This document shows, piece by piece, positions 26,959 through 36,203 of a stretch of 64,000 nucleotides of DNA. Position numbers and translations under genes: made by a program. The first letter of the stretch is position 1. Each line of letters begins with the position of its first letter. The DNA lies in assembly GCF_018861045.1 (NCBI RefSeq), contig NZ_JAHKQJ010000002.1, positions 372,001 to 436,000 of the forward strand, read 5' to 3'. The stretch comes from Octadecabacter sp. B2R22 (lineage in GTDB: Bacteria > Pseudomonadota > Alphaproteobacteria > Rhodobacterales > Rhodobacteraceae). Under the pieces are notes generated by a model that was not told the DNA's origin, did not search any database, and was given only the letters and a program-made list of their open reading frames with translations.

Positions 26959-28599
26959 ATGAACACTAAAAATCAGACGGTTTCGACCGTATTTCTTATC
27001 GTCGTATTCGTGCTTTTAGGGGGTGCGGCCGTTCTAAAGGGCGGTCTTTACGTTGGAAAACACGAAGGCGATACGCTGCATCTGATCCAGATTGTGCTGC
27101 GGATGGCCGATGGGCAGATCCCGCATTTGGATTTCATGACACCGATTGGCGTGTTGGCGTTCTGGCCGATTGCCATGCTGGTCAAAGCAGGTTTTGGCAT
27201 TGGTATGGCGGTGATCTGGGCGCAGGTTCTTGCGGCGGTGGTCTTTTTGCCAATGGTCATCTGGATTGCAGGTGTGCGGATGCAGCCGTGGTTGGCGCGG
27301 CTGTTTGGCTTGATCGTCATGGTGATGTTGTTGGCCCTTGTTCACGGCGAGTCAGAGCACTCCATTTCGATTTCGATGCATTACAACAGATTGGCATGGG
27401 CCGCGGCCTTCTTGGCCATTGTCGCAGCTTTGATCCCACCAAACCGCGACAACCTATCAAGGGGTGCCGCCACATTGGATGGCATGATCATTGGTCTCTT
27501 GGTCTGCGTAATGGCGCTGATCAAGATGACCTACTTCGTCTCTTTCGCAATTCCTATTGTATTGGCATTGGTGCTGACAGGACAACGTCGTGCTTTGGGT
27601 GTTTCTGTCGTGACGGGCCTTGCGGTTGTTGCCTTGATTACAGCTTTCACGGGCGTCGATTTCTGGATGGGGTATGCGGGGGATCTGCTGGCGGTCGCTG
27701 GATCCGAGGTCCGCTCGGCACCAGGGCAACCTTTTTCCCTAGTGATGGGCGCGCCGGCCTATTTGGGTGGATCAATCGCCGCCGTCTTGGGGGTGGTTTT
27801 TCTTCGACAAGCCAAGGTCGCGACGGGTGGCTTAGTGCTTTTGTTGCTTTTGCCCGGTTTCTTCTACGTTACGTTTCAAAATTTCGGCAACGATCCGCAA
27901 TGGTTGCTTTTGTTGGCTGTGCTATTGTTGGCGCTGCGCCCTCAAGCTGAGGACGTTGTGAATGGTTGGGGTTGGAACCTAAAGGATGCGATTGGCATCG
28001 TTGCAGCCATCGCGATGGCATTGGCGATACCGTCGTTCTTTAACCTCGCGTCTAGCCCGTTCCGGCATTTGAACGTTGAGACAGCGAAATACGCGCCAAT
28101 CTTGCCGCGCAGCGGAATCCATACCGACTTGCAAGGGTATGATCTGCGCGTGAACAGGGTTGATGCGCGGGTGGCATTAGACGGTCAGATTGCTGGGCTT
28201 GCTCAATATCCAGAGCGCTCAATTGTTCCTGACTTCATGGGTGTTGAAATCCCAACATGTGCTGTTGAACTTGGCCTGCCAATTATGATGGACACGATCA
28301 CGCGCGAGCTCGAATCCGAAGGGTTGGCGCAGGGCAAGTCGCTCTTTGCGGCCGATGTCTTCTCGAGCCACTGGGTGTTTGGTGAGCTGGAGCCGTTGGA
28401 TCAAGGTGCGCCTTGGTACTATGGCGGCGCGCCCGGCTTGCACGATGCGGATTATGTATTGCTGCCACTGTGCCCTGTCGCGCAAGCCGTGCAAAAGATC
28501 ATTTTGGACGAACTGACTGAAATGATCGAGGCAGGGGACATCACACTGACTGAACGGCGCCGCACCGAACTTTATATTCTGTACGATCTAGATCAGTAG
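26959..28599 (+). CDS. Polytopic membrane protein, candidate GT-C glycosyltransferase
   Basis: This is a 546-residue protein with about ten or eleven hydrophobic helices (residues 7-380) and a soluble C-terminal domain of about 150 residues likely in the periplasm. After helix 1 comes an acidic motif KHEGDTLHL, then ADGQIPHLDFMTPIGVL. This resembles the first external loop of lipid-phosphate-sugar-dependent GT-C enzymes, where an Asp/Glu is catalytic. The frame opens at 26791 but ATG 26959 (MNTKNQTVS) follows GAGGCAGGC. The 3' end overlaps the prepilin peptidase gene by 12 bases, convergently. The GT-C assignment is inference from topology and the loop motif, not certain. Confidence 0.6.
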   Translation: MNTKNQTVSTVFLIVVFVLLGGAAVLKGGLYVGKHEGDTLHLIQIVLRMADGQIPHLDFMTPIGVLAFWPIAMLVKAGFGIGMAVIWAQVLAAVVFLPMVIWIAGVRMQPWLARLFGLIVMVMLLALVHGESEHSISISMHYNRLAWAAAFLAIVAALIPPNRDNLSRGAATLDGMIIGLLVCVMALIKMTYFVSFAIPIVLALVLTGQRRALGVSVVTGLAVVALITAFTGVDFWMGYAGDLLAVAGSEVRSAPGQPFSLVMGAPAYLGGSIAAVLGVVFLRQAKVATGGLVLLLLLPGFFYVTFQNFGNDPQWLLLLAVLLLALRPQAEDVVNGWGWNLKDAIGIVAAIAMALAIPSFFNLASSPFRHLNVETAKYAPILPRSGIHTDLQGYDLRVNRVDARVALDGQIAGLAQYPERSIVPDFMGVEIPTCAVELGLPIMMDTITRELESEGLAQGKSLFAADVFSSHWVFGELEPLDQGAPWYYGGAPGLHDADYVLLPLCPVAQAVQKIILDELTEMIEAGDITLTERRRTELYILYDLDQ

Positions 28600-29088
28600 C
28601 AGCAGCGGAAACGCCAGGTAGATAATCAGAACCGCACCCAACGGAAATCCAAGAGGGAACCGTTTCCCTTGGTGCCAGCTTTCCCAGTCTGGCACGAGGT
28701 TGCGGATCGCTGGTATGGCCTTGGCAACACGATGGATCAAAAATCCAGCGAAAATGCCCGCACCAAGTAGGATAAAGACAAATCCAACGTCATCTAAGTG
28801 CACAAAAGGCGCTGCAGATGCGAGAAATTTACTATCCCCTGCGCCCATGGCGCCAATCGCGTTCAACACCATTGCGATGATAAGAACGACGAAGAAGTGA
28901 CTGTAACGCCACGCATATTCGGAAAACGGCATCACGAAAACACCGACGACGACGAACACGATTGCCAAGGCATCCGTGGACCATGTGGGGATCTTCATCG
29001 CCCGCAGGTCATTCCACGCCACATAGATGCACAGCGGCGCGACGAATATCAAAAACGCAATCGATTGCGTGACCGTAACCGAGACCAC
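28588..29088 (-). CDS. cpaA: Prepilin peptidase (TadV/CpaA)
   Basis: This is a 166-residue A24-family aspartyl protease that removes the leader from Flp prepilins at the inner membrane. The two catalytic acids are visible: one in AWNDLRAMKIP (about residue 26) and one in the GxGD motif MGAGDSKFL (about residue 83). There are about five membrane helices. It lacks the N-methylation domain of PilD, as usual for Tad peptidases. It is the last gene of the minus-strand Tad run, two bases after the TPR lipoprotein stop. Confidence 0.93.
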   Translation of the reverse strand: MVSVTVTQSIAFLIFVAPLCIYVAWNDLRAMKIPTWSTDALAIVFVVVGVFVMPFSEYAWRYSHFFVVLIIAMVLNAIGAMGAGDSKFLASAAPFVHLDDVGFVFILLGAGIFAGFLIHRVAKAIPAIRNLVPDWESWHQGKRFPLGFPLGAVLIIYLAFPLLLLI

Positions 29089-29090
29089 GT

Positions 29091-29948
29091 TTAGTTCGTC
29101 ACGTTGTCTTCGAGCGCGCGCAAGGAACGTACTGCGGCTTCAAAGTGTTGCGGATGCGTGTCGATCGCTTCGCGCAGCAAACCGCGACCGATCGTCAGAT
29201 CGTTCTGTTTGATTGCTGTGAGCGCAAGCGTATGGAGAAGTTGCGCACGTTCGATCTGGCTCATCGGAATGACCGGCAGGTCGTAATTGCGCTGCGCACC
29301 ACGGGCCAGAACAAGGTTGTTCTTGGCGGTGAACAGATCGGCATCATTGCGCAAAGCGTCAGTGAACAACCGTTCAGCACCAGAATAATCGCCACGTGTC
29401 AGCTTTGAAAAGCCCCAGTTGTTCAAAACGCCAGCGGGTGATGTCGTCAGCCCAGCTGCGGTTTCATAGTAACTGTCGGCATTGTCCCACTCTTCGTTGC
29501 TGTCCGCGACCATCGCTTCGAGGCGGTAGCGCTTGAACGTTTCATGAGTAGGGGGGATGGAATCGAGCACAGTTTCGGCGGAATCCCAATCATTCGTGCG
29601 GATCAACGCGTCGGCGAGATCAATCTTGTCGTTGGTCAAGCTGTCTTCGTGATCTACAACAGCTTGCCACGCGGTCACGGCCTCAGAGGGGCGGCGGGCG
29701 CGAACAAGGGATTTTGCCAACCCGCGCATCAAGTCAATGCGACCCGGATCATTTGTGGAGGCCCGAAGGAAATAGTTCACGGCCTCGTTCGGGTCCGCAA
29801 CGGTCAACATCACATCGTTGAGGTTGGTTTCATCGACGACATTAACGTCTTGCAGCGCGCGTTCGACCTGAGCATCGCCAGATTGATCGCATGCGGATAA
29901 CGCAAACGAGCCCAGTAGGGCTGCGGAAAGAAGAATAGGGTGGCGCAT
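29091..29948 (-). CDS. TPR lipoprotein of the Tad locus
   Basis: This 285-residue precursor has a lipoprotein signal (MRHPILLSAALLGSFALSAC, lipobox LSAC) and several tetratricopeptide repeats (RIDLMRGLAKSLVRARRPSEA, NNWGFSKLTRGDYSGAERLF, ALTAIKQNDLTIGRGLLREA). The frame is open upstream to 30134, but only ATG 29948 gives the signal peptide. It is a second TadD-like protein beside the one at 29977. TadD-type lipoproteins act as pilotins or assembly factors in Tad pili. The exact division of labour between the two is unknown. Confidence 0.85.
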   Translation of the reverse strand: MRHPILLSAALLGSFALSACDQSGDAQVERALQDVNVVDETNLNDVMLTVADPNEAVNYFLRASTNDPGRIDLMRGLAKSLVRARRPSEAVTAWQAVVDHEDSLTNDKIDLADALIRTNDWDSAETVLDSIPPTHETFKRYRLEAMVADSNEEWDNADSYYETAAGLTTSPAGVLNNWGFSKLTRGDYSGAERLFTDALRNDADLFTAKNNLVLARGAQRNYDLPVIPMSQIERAQLLHTLALTAIKQNDLTIGRGLLREAIDTHPQHFEAAVRSLRALEDNVTN

Positions 29949-29976
29949 GTTTTGCGTCCTTTTACTGCTCTGCCTC

Positions 29977-30537
29977 TTACAGTGTCGACAGGAGGACAAA
30001 GTCGCCCGTTCCCCGCCGCACCAATTGGAACGGTTCGTTCTCTTGCTCATCAGTATTAAACGGATTTTCCAATTTAGCGAGCGCCAAGCGTAGGTTGTCG
30101 CGTATTTCGTCCGAATTGCCGTTATCCGTGGCAAATGCGCGACGGAAAACCTGTGCCGCCTCGGAGGTTTTGCCCCGTTCCATCAAGATTACGCCCAAAT
30201 TGTTCCATGCCGCCGCGAAAGCGGGGTCTTCTTCGACGGCGCGGCGAAGCAGTTCTTCGGCTTGCCCCAAGCGGCCCAGCTTCAGATTTGCAGAGCCAAG
30301 CGCCGATAACGTATCGACGTTTAACCCTTGTTGGCCGGCGGCCCGCGTGTAGGCACGCAGCGCGAGATTGTATTCTCCAGCAGCCATCAGGCGATGGCCA
30401 ACCATTAACCCATCAATATCAGACGCACCCGCAACACCGGGTGCGAAGACACGGTCCCCGTCAGAAGGCGCAAAACCGTCCTGACCACAGGCGGTCAGGA
30501 CGGCGAAAGCCGATATCATCATTCCTGATTTGAGCAT
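29977..30537 (-). CDS. tadD: TadD-like TPR lipoprotein
   Basis: This is a 186-residue lipoprotein precursor with lipobox LTAC (Cys17) and two to three tetratricopeptide repeats: LGSANLKLGRLGQAEELLRR and WNNLGVILMERGKTSEAAQV. It lies eight bases after tadC and 28 bases before the next TPR lipoprotein, all in one direction. TadD supports assembly or outer-membrane localisation of the Tad secretin. Assignment rests on order in the locus as well as repeats. Confidence 0.88.
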   Translation of the reverse strand: MLKSGMMISAFAVLTACGQDGFAPSDGDRVFAPGVAGASDIDGLMVGHRLMAAGEYNLALRAYTRAAGQQGLNVDTLSALGSANLKLGRLGQAEELLRRAVEEDPAFAAAWNNLGVILMERGKTSEAAQVFRRAFATDNGNSDEIRDNLRLALAKLENPFNTDEQENEPFQLVRRGTGDFVLLSTL

Positions 30538-30545
30538 CTTTGCCT

Positions 30546-31523
30546 TTAGAAGTTTGCCTGGTTCAACGTTACGTAAATATTATGAATAGATGGGCCGATG
30601 AGGATAATAAGAAGCGGCGGAACCGTCAACATCATCGTCGCGAGTGTCATTTTTGTCGGCAACGTGTTGGCTTTTTCTTCCGCCCGCATCACCCGTTTGT
30701 CCCGCATCTCGGCAGAAAACACGCGCAAGGCTTCGGCGATGGATGTACCGAACTGTTGGCTTTGGATCAAAACGGTCACGAAGGACGCGATGTCTGGCAC
30801 GCCGCAGCGTTCGGACATGTCCCGCAGAACTTGGGTTTTGTCCTTACCGGCCTTCATTTCGTGGCTGACCATTTCATATTCGTCGGCCAGCGCAGGGAAG
30901 CCCGACTTCAGCTCTTGGCTGACGCGGATGATGGATTGGTCCAACGACTGACCCGCTTCAACACAGACAAGCATCATGTCCAAGCTGTCTGGAAAACCGT
31001 TAATCATCTCCTCTTGGCGCGCTTTTTGGCGTTTGCCGACCCACCATTTTGGCAGGTAATAGCCCGCCAGACCTGGAATGAAGATCGACAACAAAGTCGA
31101 TTTGGTCGACGGATCACCCGTGGAGGATTTGTAAATCGCGTAGGCGACGCCCAACAAAAGCAAGCCGATACCCAGCGCAAACTGCGCAAAGTGATAGGTC
31201 TTCACGGCAGATTTGGTGCGGTAGCCCGCTTGAATCAGCTTAAGGCGGATCGCAGTGTATTCTTCGACGTCTTTAGGTTCCAGAAAGTCGGAATACTTGT
31301 CCAACTTGTCCGTCCCCTGAGACGCGCGCAGCGCTTCGGGGGACTTGCCCATATTGGCTGCACTCGTAGCCTTAAGCTTATCGAGTGGATCATCCTGCTT
31401 TTGCAGCATCGATGGCAATACCAGCAGGATCAGCAGAACACCCAGCATACCGATCGCCATGAGCGGCCCGAATGGGCCAAGCATATCGATGAGTTTCGCG
31501 TTGATTGTATCTAGAAAGCCCAT
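30546..31523 (-). CDS. tadC: Tad pilus inner-membrane platform protein TadC
   Basis: This is a 325-residue GspF/T2SF-family protein. After an N-terminal helix (about 17-38) comes a cytoplasmic segment, then two helices and the T2SF core with LDMMLVCVEAGQSLDQSI and FVTVLIQSQQFGTSIAEALR. A final hydrophobic segment (LTVPPLLIILIGPSI) closes it. TadB and TadC together form the platform under the TadA motor. It starts five bases after tadB. Confidence 0.95.
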   Translation of the reverse strand: MGFLDTINAKLIDMLGPFGPLMAIGMLGVLLILLVLPSMLQKQDDPLDKLKATSAANMGKSPEALRASQGTDKLDKYSDFLEPKDVEEYTAIRLKLIQAGYRTKSAVKTYHFAQFALGIGLLLLGVAYAIYKSSTGDPSTKSTLLSIFIPGLAGYYLPKWWVGKRQKARQEEMINGFPDSLDMMLVCVEAGQSLDQSIIRVSQELKSGFPALADEYEMVSHEMKAGKDKTQVLRDMSERCGVPDIASFVTVLIQSQQFGTSIAEALRVFSAEMRDKRVMRAEEKANTLPTKMTLATMMLTVPPLLIILIGPSIHNIYVTLNQANF

Positions 31524-31528
31524 ATCGG

Positions 31529-32497
31529 TTATACCTTAATATTAACGAGGCGACGCATGACGATCACGTTGGTGACCAAGAAACCGGCCACAACCAGACA
31601 TGCTGGAATGAAGGCAGATGTTTCTTTCACTTCGTCGTAGTAGTTCGGTTGGATCAGGTTGATCCCAACAAGAGCCCCCAACGGGAACACTGACAGGAAC
31701 ATGCCGGACCATTTTGCCTCAGCGGTGATCGCTTTAACGCGGCGGAACAGTTTGAACCGTGCGCGGATAACCTGCGCCAAGCCGTGCAAAATCTCAGCCA
31801 AGTTACCACCAGCTGTTTGCTGAATAGTCACCGCAACAGCAAGGAAGCGCATATCTTGCATTTCCATGCGTTCGGCCATCAGTTTGAGGGTTTCACCCAT
31901 GTCGCGGCCGTATGCGGCCTCATCCGAAATCACACCCATTTCAGTGCCAAGTGGGTCAGGCACTTCTTTGGCCACAATCGCGATAGCAGAGCTAAACGGG
32001 TGGCCAACGCGCAAACTACGAACCATCAGTTCAACCGCATCTGGCAGCTGTTCTTCGATCATCGCGATACGCTTTTTGGCTTTGCCGTTGACCCAAAAGT
32101 AGATGCCGCCAACGCCCATCAGCACAGAGATCGCGGCGCGGATGGGCAAGGATGTGGCTGTGCCAACCGTAAGGCCCATAAACGCAACGCCCGTCATAAT
32201 AACCATCATCATGATAAGTTGTGCCGGGGAGAATGCGATATTGGCCTTTTGAGCCTTGTTCGCCAAAAGCGAGTACAACGGGATCTTTTGTGAATCCATG
32301 TGCTGGCTCATCTCCTTGCGGAGTTTGTCCAGCACCTCTTCGCGGTTGCCACCTTTTTCAAGCAGATCCAGGCGACGGTTCACTTTGTTGTTGAAATTGA
32401 TGCTCTTGCCGAATGCGACAAGGTAGACACCGTTCACCAACACAATACAGGCCACAAAGATCAGGGCATAGATGATGGGTTCAGCTGAAATGGTCAT
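31529..32497 (-). CDS. tadB: Tad pilus inner-membrane platform protein TadB
   Basis: This is a 322-residue T2SF-family protein, paralogous to TadC. It has an N-terminal helix, a cytoplasmic coiled region, two central helices (QLIMMMVIMTGVAFMGLTVG) and the T2SF motif region (LPDAVELMVRSLRVGHPFSS, then VTIQQTAGGNLAEIL). Two C-terminal helices follow. It partners with TadC and the TadA ATPase. The gene is 12 bases downstream of tadA. Confidence 0.95.
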   Translation of the reverse strand: MTISAEPIIYALIFVACIVLVNGVYLVAFGKSINFNNKVNRRLDLLEKGGNREEVLDKLRKEMSQHMDSQKIPLYSLLANKAQKANIAFSPAQLIMMMVIMTGVAFMGLTVGTATSLPIRAAISVLMGVGGIYFWVNGKAKKRIAMIEEQLPDAVELMVRSLRVGHPFSSAIAIVAKEVPDPLGTEMGVISDEAAYGRDMGETLKLMAERMEMQDMRFLAVAVTIQQTAGGNLAEILHGLAQVIRARFKLFRRVKAITAEAKWSGMFLSVFPLGALVGINLIQPNYYDEVKETSAFIPACLVVAGFLVTNVIVMRRLVNIKV

Positions 32498-32509
32498 GTT
32501 TCTAAAACC

Positions 32510-33967
32510 TTATTGCGCTGCGACGGGTTCAAAGATGGCGGCTGGCAAATCGTAGCCCCAAAGCTTGAAGCGCTCAGAGAAGTGGGACCGCACGCCAGTG
32601 GCCGTAAAGTGGCCGATGATCTTGTTGTCAGGTGTCAGGCCAACGCGCTGATACTTGAAGACTTCCTGCATCGAGATAACGTCGCCTTCCATACCGGTGA
32701 TTTCGGTGATGGATGTCATGCGACGCGACCCATCCTGCAAACGCGAGGCTTGCACGATCAGGTTCACCGCAGATGAAATCTGGGACCGAACAGCCTTAAG
32801 TGGCATTTCGATGCCGGCCATCGCGATCATGTTTTCAAGTCGCGACACACCATCACGCGCAGAGTTGGCGTGAATTGTTGTCATGGATCCGTCGTGGCCA
32901 GTGTTCATGGCTTGAAGCATATCGATAACTTCTTCGCCGCGGGTTTCACCCACGATGATACGGTCAGGACGCATACGTAGGGCGTTTTTCAAACAGTCGC
33001 GCGGGGACACTTCGCCTTTGCCTTCAACGTTTGGTGGGCGGCTTTCCATCCGGCCAACGTGCGTTTGTTGCAGCTGAAGTTCCGCAGTATCCTCGATCGT
33101 CAGGATGCGTTCATCGTTGTCGATGAAGGATGACAAGGCGTTCAGGGTTGTCGTTTTACCAGAACCCGTACCACCAGACACGATGATGTTCAGGCGCGTG
33201 GACACAGCGGCCTGCAAATACGCGGCCATTTCCTCTGTGAAGGCCCCAAATTTCACGAGATCATCAATCCCGAGCTTGTCCTTCTTAAACTTACGAATGG
33301 AAACCAGCGACCCATCAACAGCAACAGGGGGAACCATGGCGTTGAAACGTGAACCATCAGCAAGGCGCGCATCGACGTAAGGGTTGGATTCATCGACACG
33401 ACGACCAACGGCCGAAACGATTTTATCGATGATCCGCAACAGGTGCTTTTCATCTTTGAACGTGATGTCCGTCAGTTGAAGTTTACCTTCGCGTTCCACG
33501 AAAATCTGCTGTGGACCGTTCACGAGGATATCGTTCACGCTTTCGTCTTGAAGCAGCGTTTCCAGTGGGCCGAGGCCCTTAACTTCAAAGAACAATTCTT
33601 TGTTCAGTTGCTGGCGTTCCTCGCGGTTCAACACCACGCCCATTTCTTCCAAGCTTTCCTGGGCGATGGCTTGAATTTCAGCTTTCAGGTCTTGTTCTGT
33701 AGCGTTTTCCAAGGCCGCGAGGTTCAGGTTGTCGAGCAGCGATTTGTGAAGCTCCAGCTTGATGTCGCCCAAACGCTCTTTGCGTTTCTTTTCCTTGTCT
33801 CCAGCAGTTGCAACCGCCTTTACGGGCGCTTGCTTCATCACCGTTGCACGCGCAGCAGCTGGGTCAGAAGCCGTTGCCGGAATCTTCGTCACGTTGCTAG
33901 CAGCGTCTGGCGCAGCAGCAGTGGCTTTGGCCACCAAAGGATCGGTTTTTTTATACTTGGAAAACAT
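32510..33967 (-). CDS. tadA: Tad pilus motor ATPase TadA (CpaF)
   Basis: This is a 485-residue secretion ATPase of the TadA/VirB11/GspE superfamily that powers Flp pilus extension and, in some species, retraction. Walker A is [16 protein letters not shown] (about residue 270). The Asp box and Walker B follow ([25 protein letters not shown]), then the His box [17 protein letters not shown]. The N-terminal 65 residues are a low-complexity Ala/Lys region. The order tadZ-tadA-tadB-tadC is standard. Confidence 0.97.
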   Translation of the reverse strand: MFSKYKKTDPLVAKATAAAPDAASNVTKIPATASDPAAARATVMKQAPVKAVATAGDKEKKRKERLGDIKLELHKSLLDNLNLAALENATEQDLKAEIQAIAQESLEEMGVVLNREERQQLNKELFFEVKGLGPLETLLQDESVNDILVNGPQQIFVEREGKLQLTDITFKDEKHLLRIIDKIVSAVGRRVDESNPYVDARLADGSRFNAMVPPVAVDGSLVSIRKFKKDKLGIDDLVKFGAFTEEMAAYLQAAVSTRLNIIVSGGTGSGKTTTLNALSSFIDNDERILTIEDTAELQLQQTHVGRMESRPPNVEGKGEVSPRDCLKNALRMRPDRIIVGETRGEEVIDMLQAMNTGHDGSMTTIHANSARDGVSRLENMIAMAGIEMPLKAVRSQISSAVNLIVQASRLQDGSRRMTSITEITGMEGDVISMQEVFKYQRVGLTPDNKIIGHFTATGVRSHFSERFKLWGYDLPAAIFEPVAAQ

Positions 33968-33979
33968 GGTGTTCCACCT

Positions 33980-35248
33980 TTATGCGGTTGCGGCTTCGTC
34001 GGCTGAGTTTACAGCGTGTACCGACTGGGCGAGCTTTGCGATTTCTTTGCGTAACGGGTTCTTGGCAATGCCTTCGGCCATTGGGACACCGTGATCAGCG
34101 TTCTGCGGCACGACTTTACCGCCGTCTGGAAGCTGAACTTCGATCGAAATACCAAGGCTTTCGGCCAGGCGTTTGATGCGGCTCTTGCCATTCAAGTCAG
34201 TGAACTTTGGTGCACGGTTCAAAACAAACCGCAGCTTTTCGAATGGAAGCTGTTCAGACTGCAACGCGCGTTTGATCCGCAACGTGTTCTGGGCAGAACG
34301 CATGTCCAATTCCAGCGTCGCGAAATAGACGTGAGCCGCTTGCAGTACGGTTTCGCTCCATTCAACCATAGTCTTTGGCATGTCGATGATGACGTAGTCA
34401 AAGTTCGTGCGCGCCATTTCGACAAGACGATGAACATCTTCTGGGGTAATCAAATCCAAAGGGATCAGATCGGTTGGGGCTGTTAAAACCTGTAATTTGT
34501 GATCGTATGACAGCAAAGAATGCATGAAGGATTCACTGTCCATGCTTTCTGTGTCTTGAAGCATTTCGAACACTGCTTCACGACGGGGCAGGTCAAGATA
34601 CGTAGATGCTGACCCGAACTGGAAATCCAGATCAAGCAGGCAAACACGTGGGCCTTTTTCCGGCTCGACGCCTTTGATCTTCGGCGGCTGAATGTTCGCG
34701 AGTTCCCAAGCGAGGTTTACAGCCAGCGTCGTAGCTCCGGTGCCGCCAGCCATACCCTGAACAGGAATGACGACGCCGTTGTGCGTGCCGGACGCTTTCA
34801 GAGTGTTCTGAATTTCAGGCGCAACATAGGCTGGCTCTGGTGGGGTCAGGACGCGTTCAATTGCTTGTGCCAGTTCACCTTCTGGAAGAGGGTAGGGCAC
34901 AAACTCGTCGCCGCCATCTCGCAACAAGCCATGCAATGATGCTGGTGAAACATCTTCGGCAATCAGCAAGACTTTGATGTCTTTGGATTTTGCAGCGCGA
35001 ATGATTTCCGAGATGACAGTTAGATCACCTTCATCTTCTTCATCAAGTGCGATCGCAAGGAATTCGAGGTCTGCCGCGTCGGGCTGTTCAAGGAACGGCA
35101 ATGCGTCCTCAAACCCCAGGTCACCCCAGCTTTCGCCAAGGCAGGCTTCCATGTCTTCAATCAAGAGATCGAAGTTTTGCACGTCCCGGCTGACGGTACA
35201 TGCGGTGATTGGCTGTGGTTCAGGCTGTAACATATTTGAACTACTCAT
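33980..35248 (-). CDS. tadZ: Tad pilus localisation protein TadZ (CpaE)
   Basis: This is a 422-residue protein with an N-terminal receiver-like domain (about 15-150) and a C-terminal ParA/MinD-type ATPase. The Walker A is atypical: MAGGTGATTLAVNLA has Ala-Thr where a Lys is expected, as known for many TadZ proteins. DLDFQFGSASTYL and DYVIIDMPKT follow. TadZ places the pilus machine at a pole. The frame extends to 35323, but ATG 35248 (MSSSNMLQPE) follows AGGATCACAAGG. A terminator upstream separates it from the OmpA-like gene, so it probably has its own promoter. Confidence 0.92.
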   Translation of the reverse strand: MSSSNMLQPEPQPITACTVSRDVQNFDLLIEDMEACLGESWGDLGFEDALPFLEQPDAADLEFLAIALDEEDEGDLTVISEIIRAAKSKDIKVLLIAEDVSPASLHGLLRDGGDEFVPYPLPEGELAQAIERVLTPPEPAYVAPEIQNTLKASGTHNGVVIPVQGMAGGTGATTLAVNLAWELANIQPPKIKGVEPEKGPRVCLLDLDFQFGSASTYLDLPRREAVFEMLQDTESMDSESFMHSLLSYDHKLQVLTAPTDLIPLDLITPEDVHRLVEMARTNFDYVIIDMPKTMVEWSETVLQAAHVYFATLELDMRSAQNTLRIKRALQSEQLPFEKLRFVLNRAPKFTDLNGKSRIKRLAESLGISIEVQLPDGGKVVPQNADHGVPMAEGIAKNPLRKEIAKLAQSVHAVNSADEAATA

Positions 35249-35466
35249 TGCCTTGTGATCCTCTAACTCAACGGTGTGGAACGGTTTCTCCGTCCACCAA
35301 AATGACGGCCCCTCGTGCAACAAGTCGCAATTGGGGCTCTGTTAGATGTGTTTCTGATCCCAGAAGGCGGCAAGATTGGGGCCACAAAGGCCCATTTGTG
35401 CGGTTTCTGGCGACGGTGGGCCGAAAAGAGCAGCGTTGTTTCCGAAATTTAGATGTTTCGGATGTG

Positions 35467-35489
35467 AAAAGGGGCCCCGAAAGGCCCCT
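35467..35489 (-). terminator. Intrinsic terminator after the Tad OmpA-like gene
   Basis: On the minus strand AGGGGCC pairs with GGCCCCT around a TTTCGG loop, followed by TTTTC (35466-35470). It lies about 33 bases after the OmpA-like stop. The remaining bases up to 35249 hold no gene and probably contain the tadZ promoter. Confidence 0.75.
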
Positions 35490-35522
35490 GATTGTCGCTT
35501 GAAGTGTGAGTGTCGGTTTAAG

Positions 35523-36185
35523 CTACTCCCCGAGCGACTCGATACCTTCACCGGAGAGGCGTTGTGGCGCTGTCGCACTTTCCACGTATTCGCGGAAGAT
35601 GACTTCGGCGTAGCGGCCGTCCAATGGTGTGGCGTTGTTTGCAGCCACCCAACCGGACACTTCTGTAACTGTGCGGCGATTGCGGCGTTCTTCACCCTGA
35701 GTAACCACCAAAGGCTGAGTTTCACCGAAAGAAACGACGGCTTCTAGACGATCCCGGCTGATCCCTTGGCTTGTCAGGTAAAGAACAGCGGCTTCCGCAC
35801 GGCGCAGGCCGAGACGACGGTTATAAGACGTCGACCCTACGAGGTCCGTGTGACCGTAGACTTTGAACCGGATTTCCGGGAATTGCCGGATCCAGGATGC
35901 CTGTTGCTGCAGCGTGCTGCGAGCGGCGGCATCCAGCACCGTTGAATTGAAAGCGAAGTTAACAGACGTGTTCACTTCGCTTGAGAAACGACGGTTCAAG
36001 TTCAGCATCATGGCGCTGCCATCCGTCTGAACCTGATTGTTGTTCATGGTTGCGTTGCCGAAATAGCCACTGTCGATCTCTGAACCCGCTTCACGAGTGT
36101 TGAAATCACGCCATTGGGTGGCGGTGCCGCCTGTGCAGCCCGTGAGGGCAAGCACTGTTGCGGTAAGAACTGCTGTCGTTTTCAT
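35523..36185 (-). CDS. OmpA-like lipoprotein of the Tad locus
   Basis: This 220-residue precursor has a lipoprotein signal (MKTTAVLTATVLALTGC, lipobox LTGC). Its OmpA/Pal-type peptidoglycan-binding domain is marked by VNFAFNSTVLDAAARSTL and KVYGHTDLVGSTSYNRRLG. The upstream ATG at 36200 is less likely since 36185 starts the signal cleanly. It lies 18 bases after the secretin gene and probably anchors or stabilises the secretin in the envelope. It sits where cpaD/rcpB is found in other Tad loci, but it is a different family. Confidence 0.88.
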   Translation of the reverse strand: MKTTAVLTATVLALTGCTGGTATQWRDFNTREAGSEIDSGYFGNATMNNNQVQTDGSAMMLNLNRRFSSEVNTSVNFAFNSTVLDAAARSTLQQQASWIRQFPEIRFKVYGHTDLVGSTSYNRRLGLRRAEAAVLYLTSQGISRDRLEAVVSFGETQPLVVTQGEERRNRRTVTEVSGWVAANNATPLDGRYAEVIFREYVESATAPQRLSGEGIESLGE

Positions 36186-36203
36186 TGCCCCAAATCCCAT
36201 TTC

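Noticed and set aside
30540-31514. Long plus-strand open frame (324 codons) across tadC
   Set aside because: It is the antisense shadow of tadC, with a His/Arg/Gln-rich composition, no ribosome-binding site and no recognisable domain.
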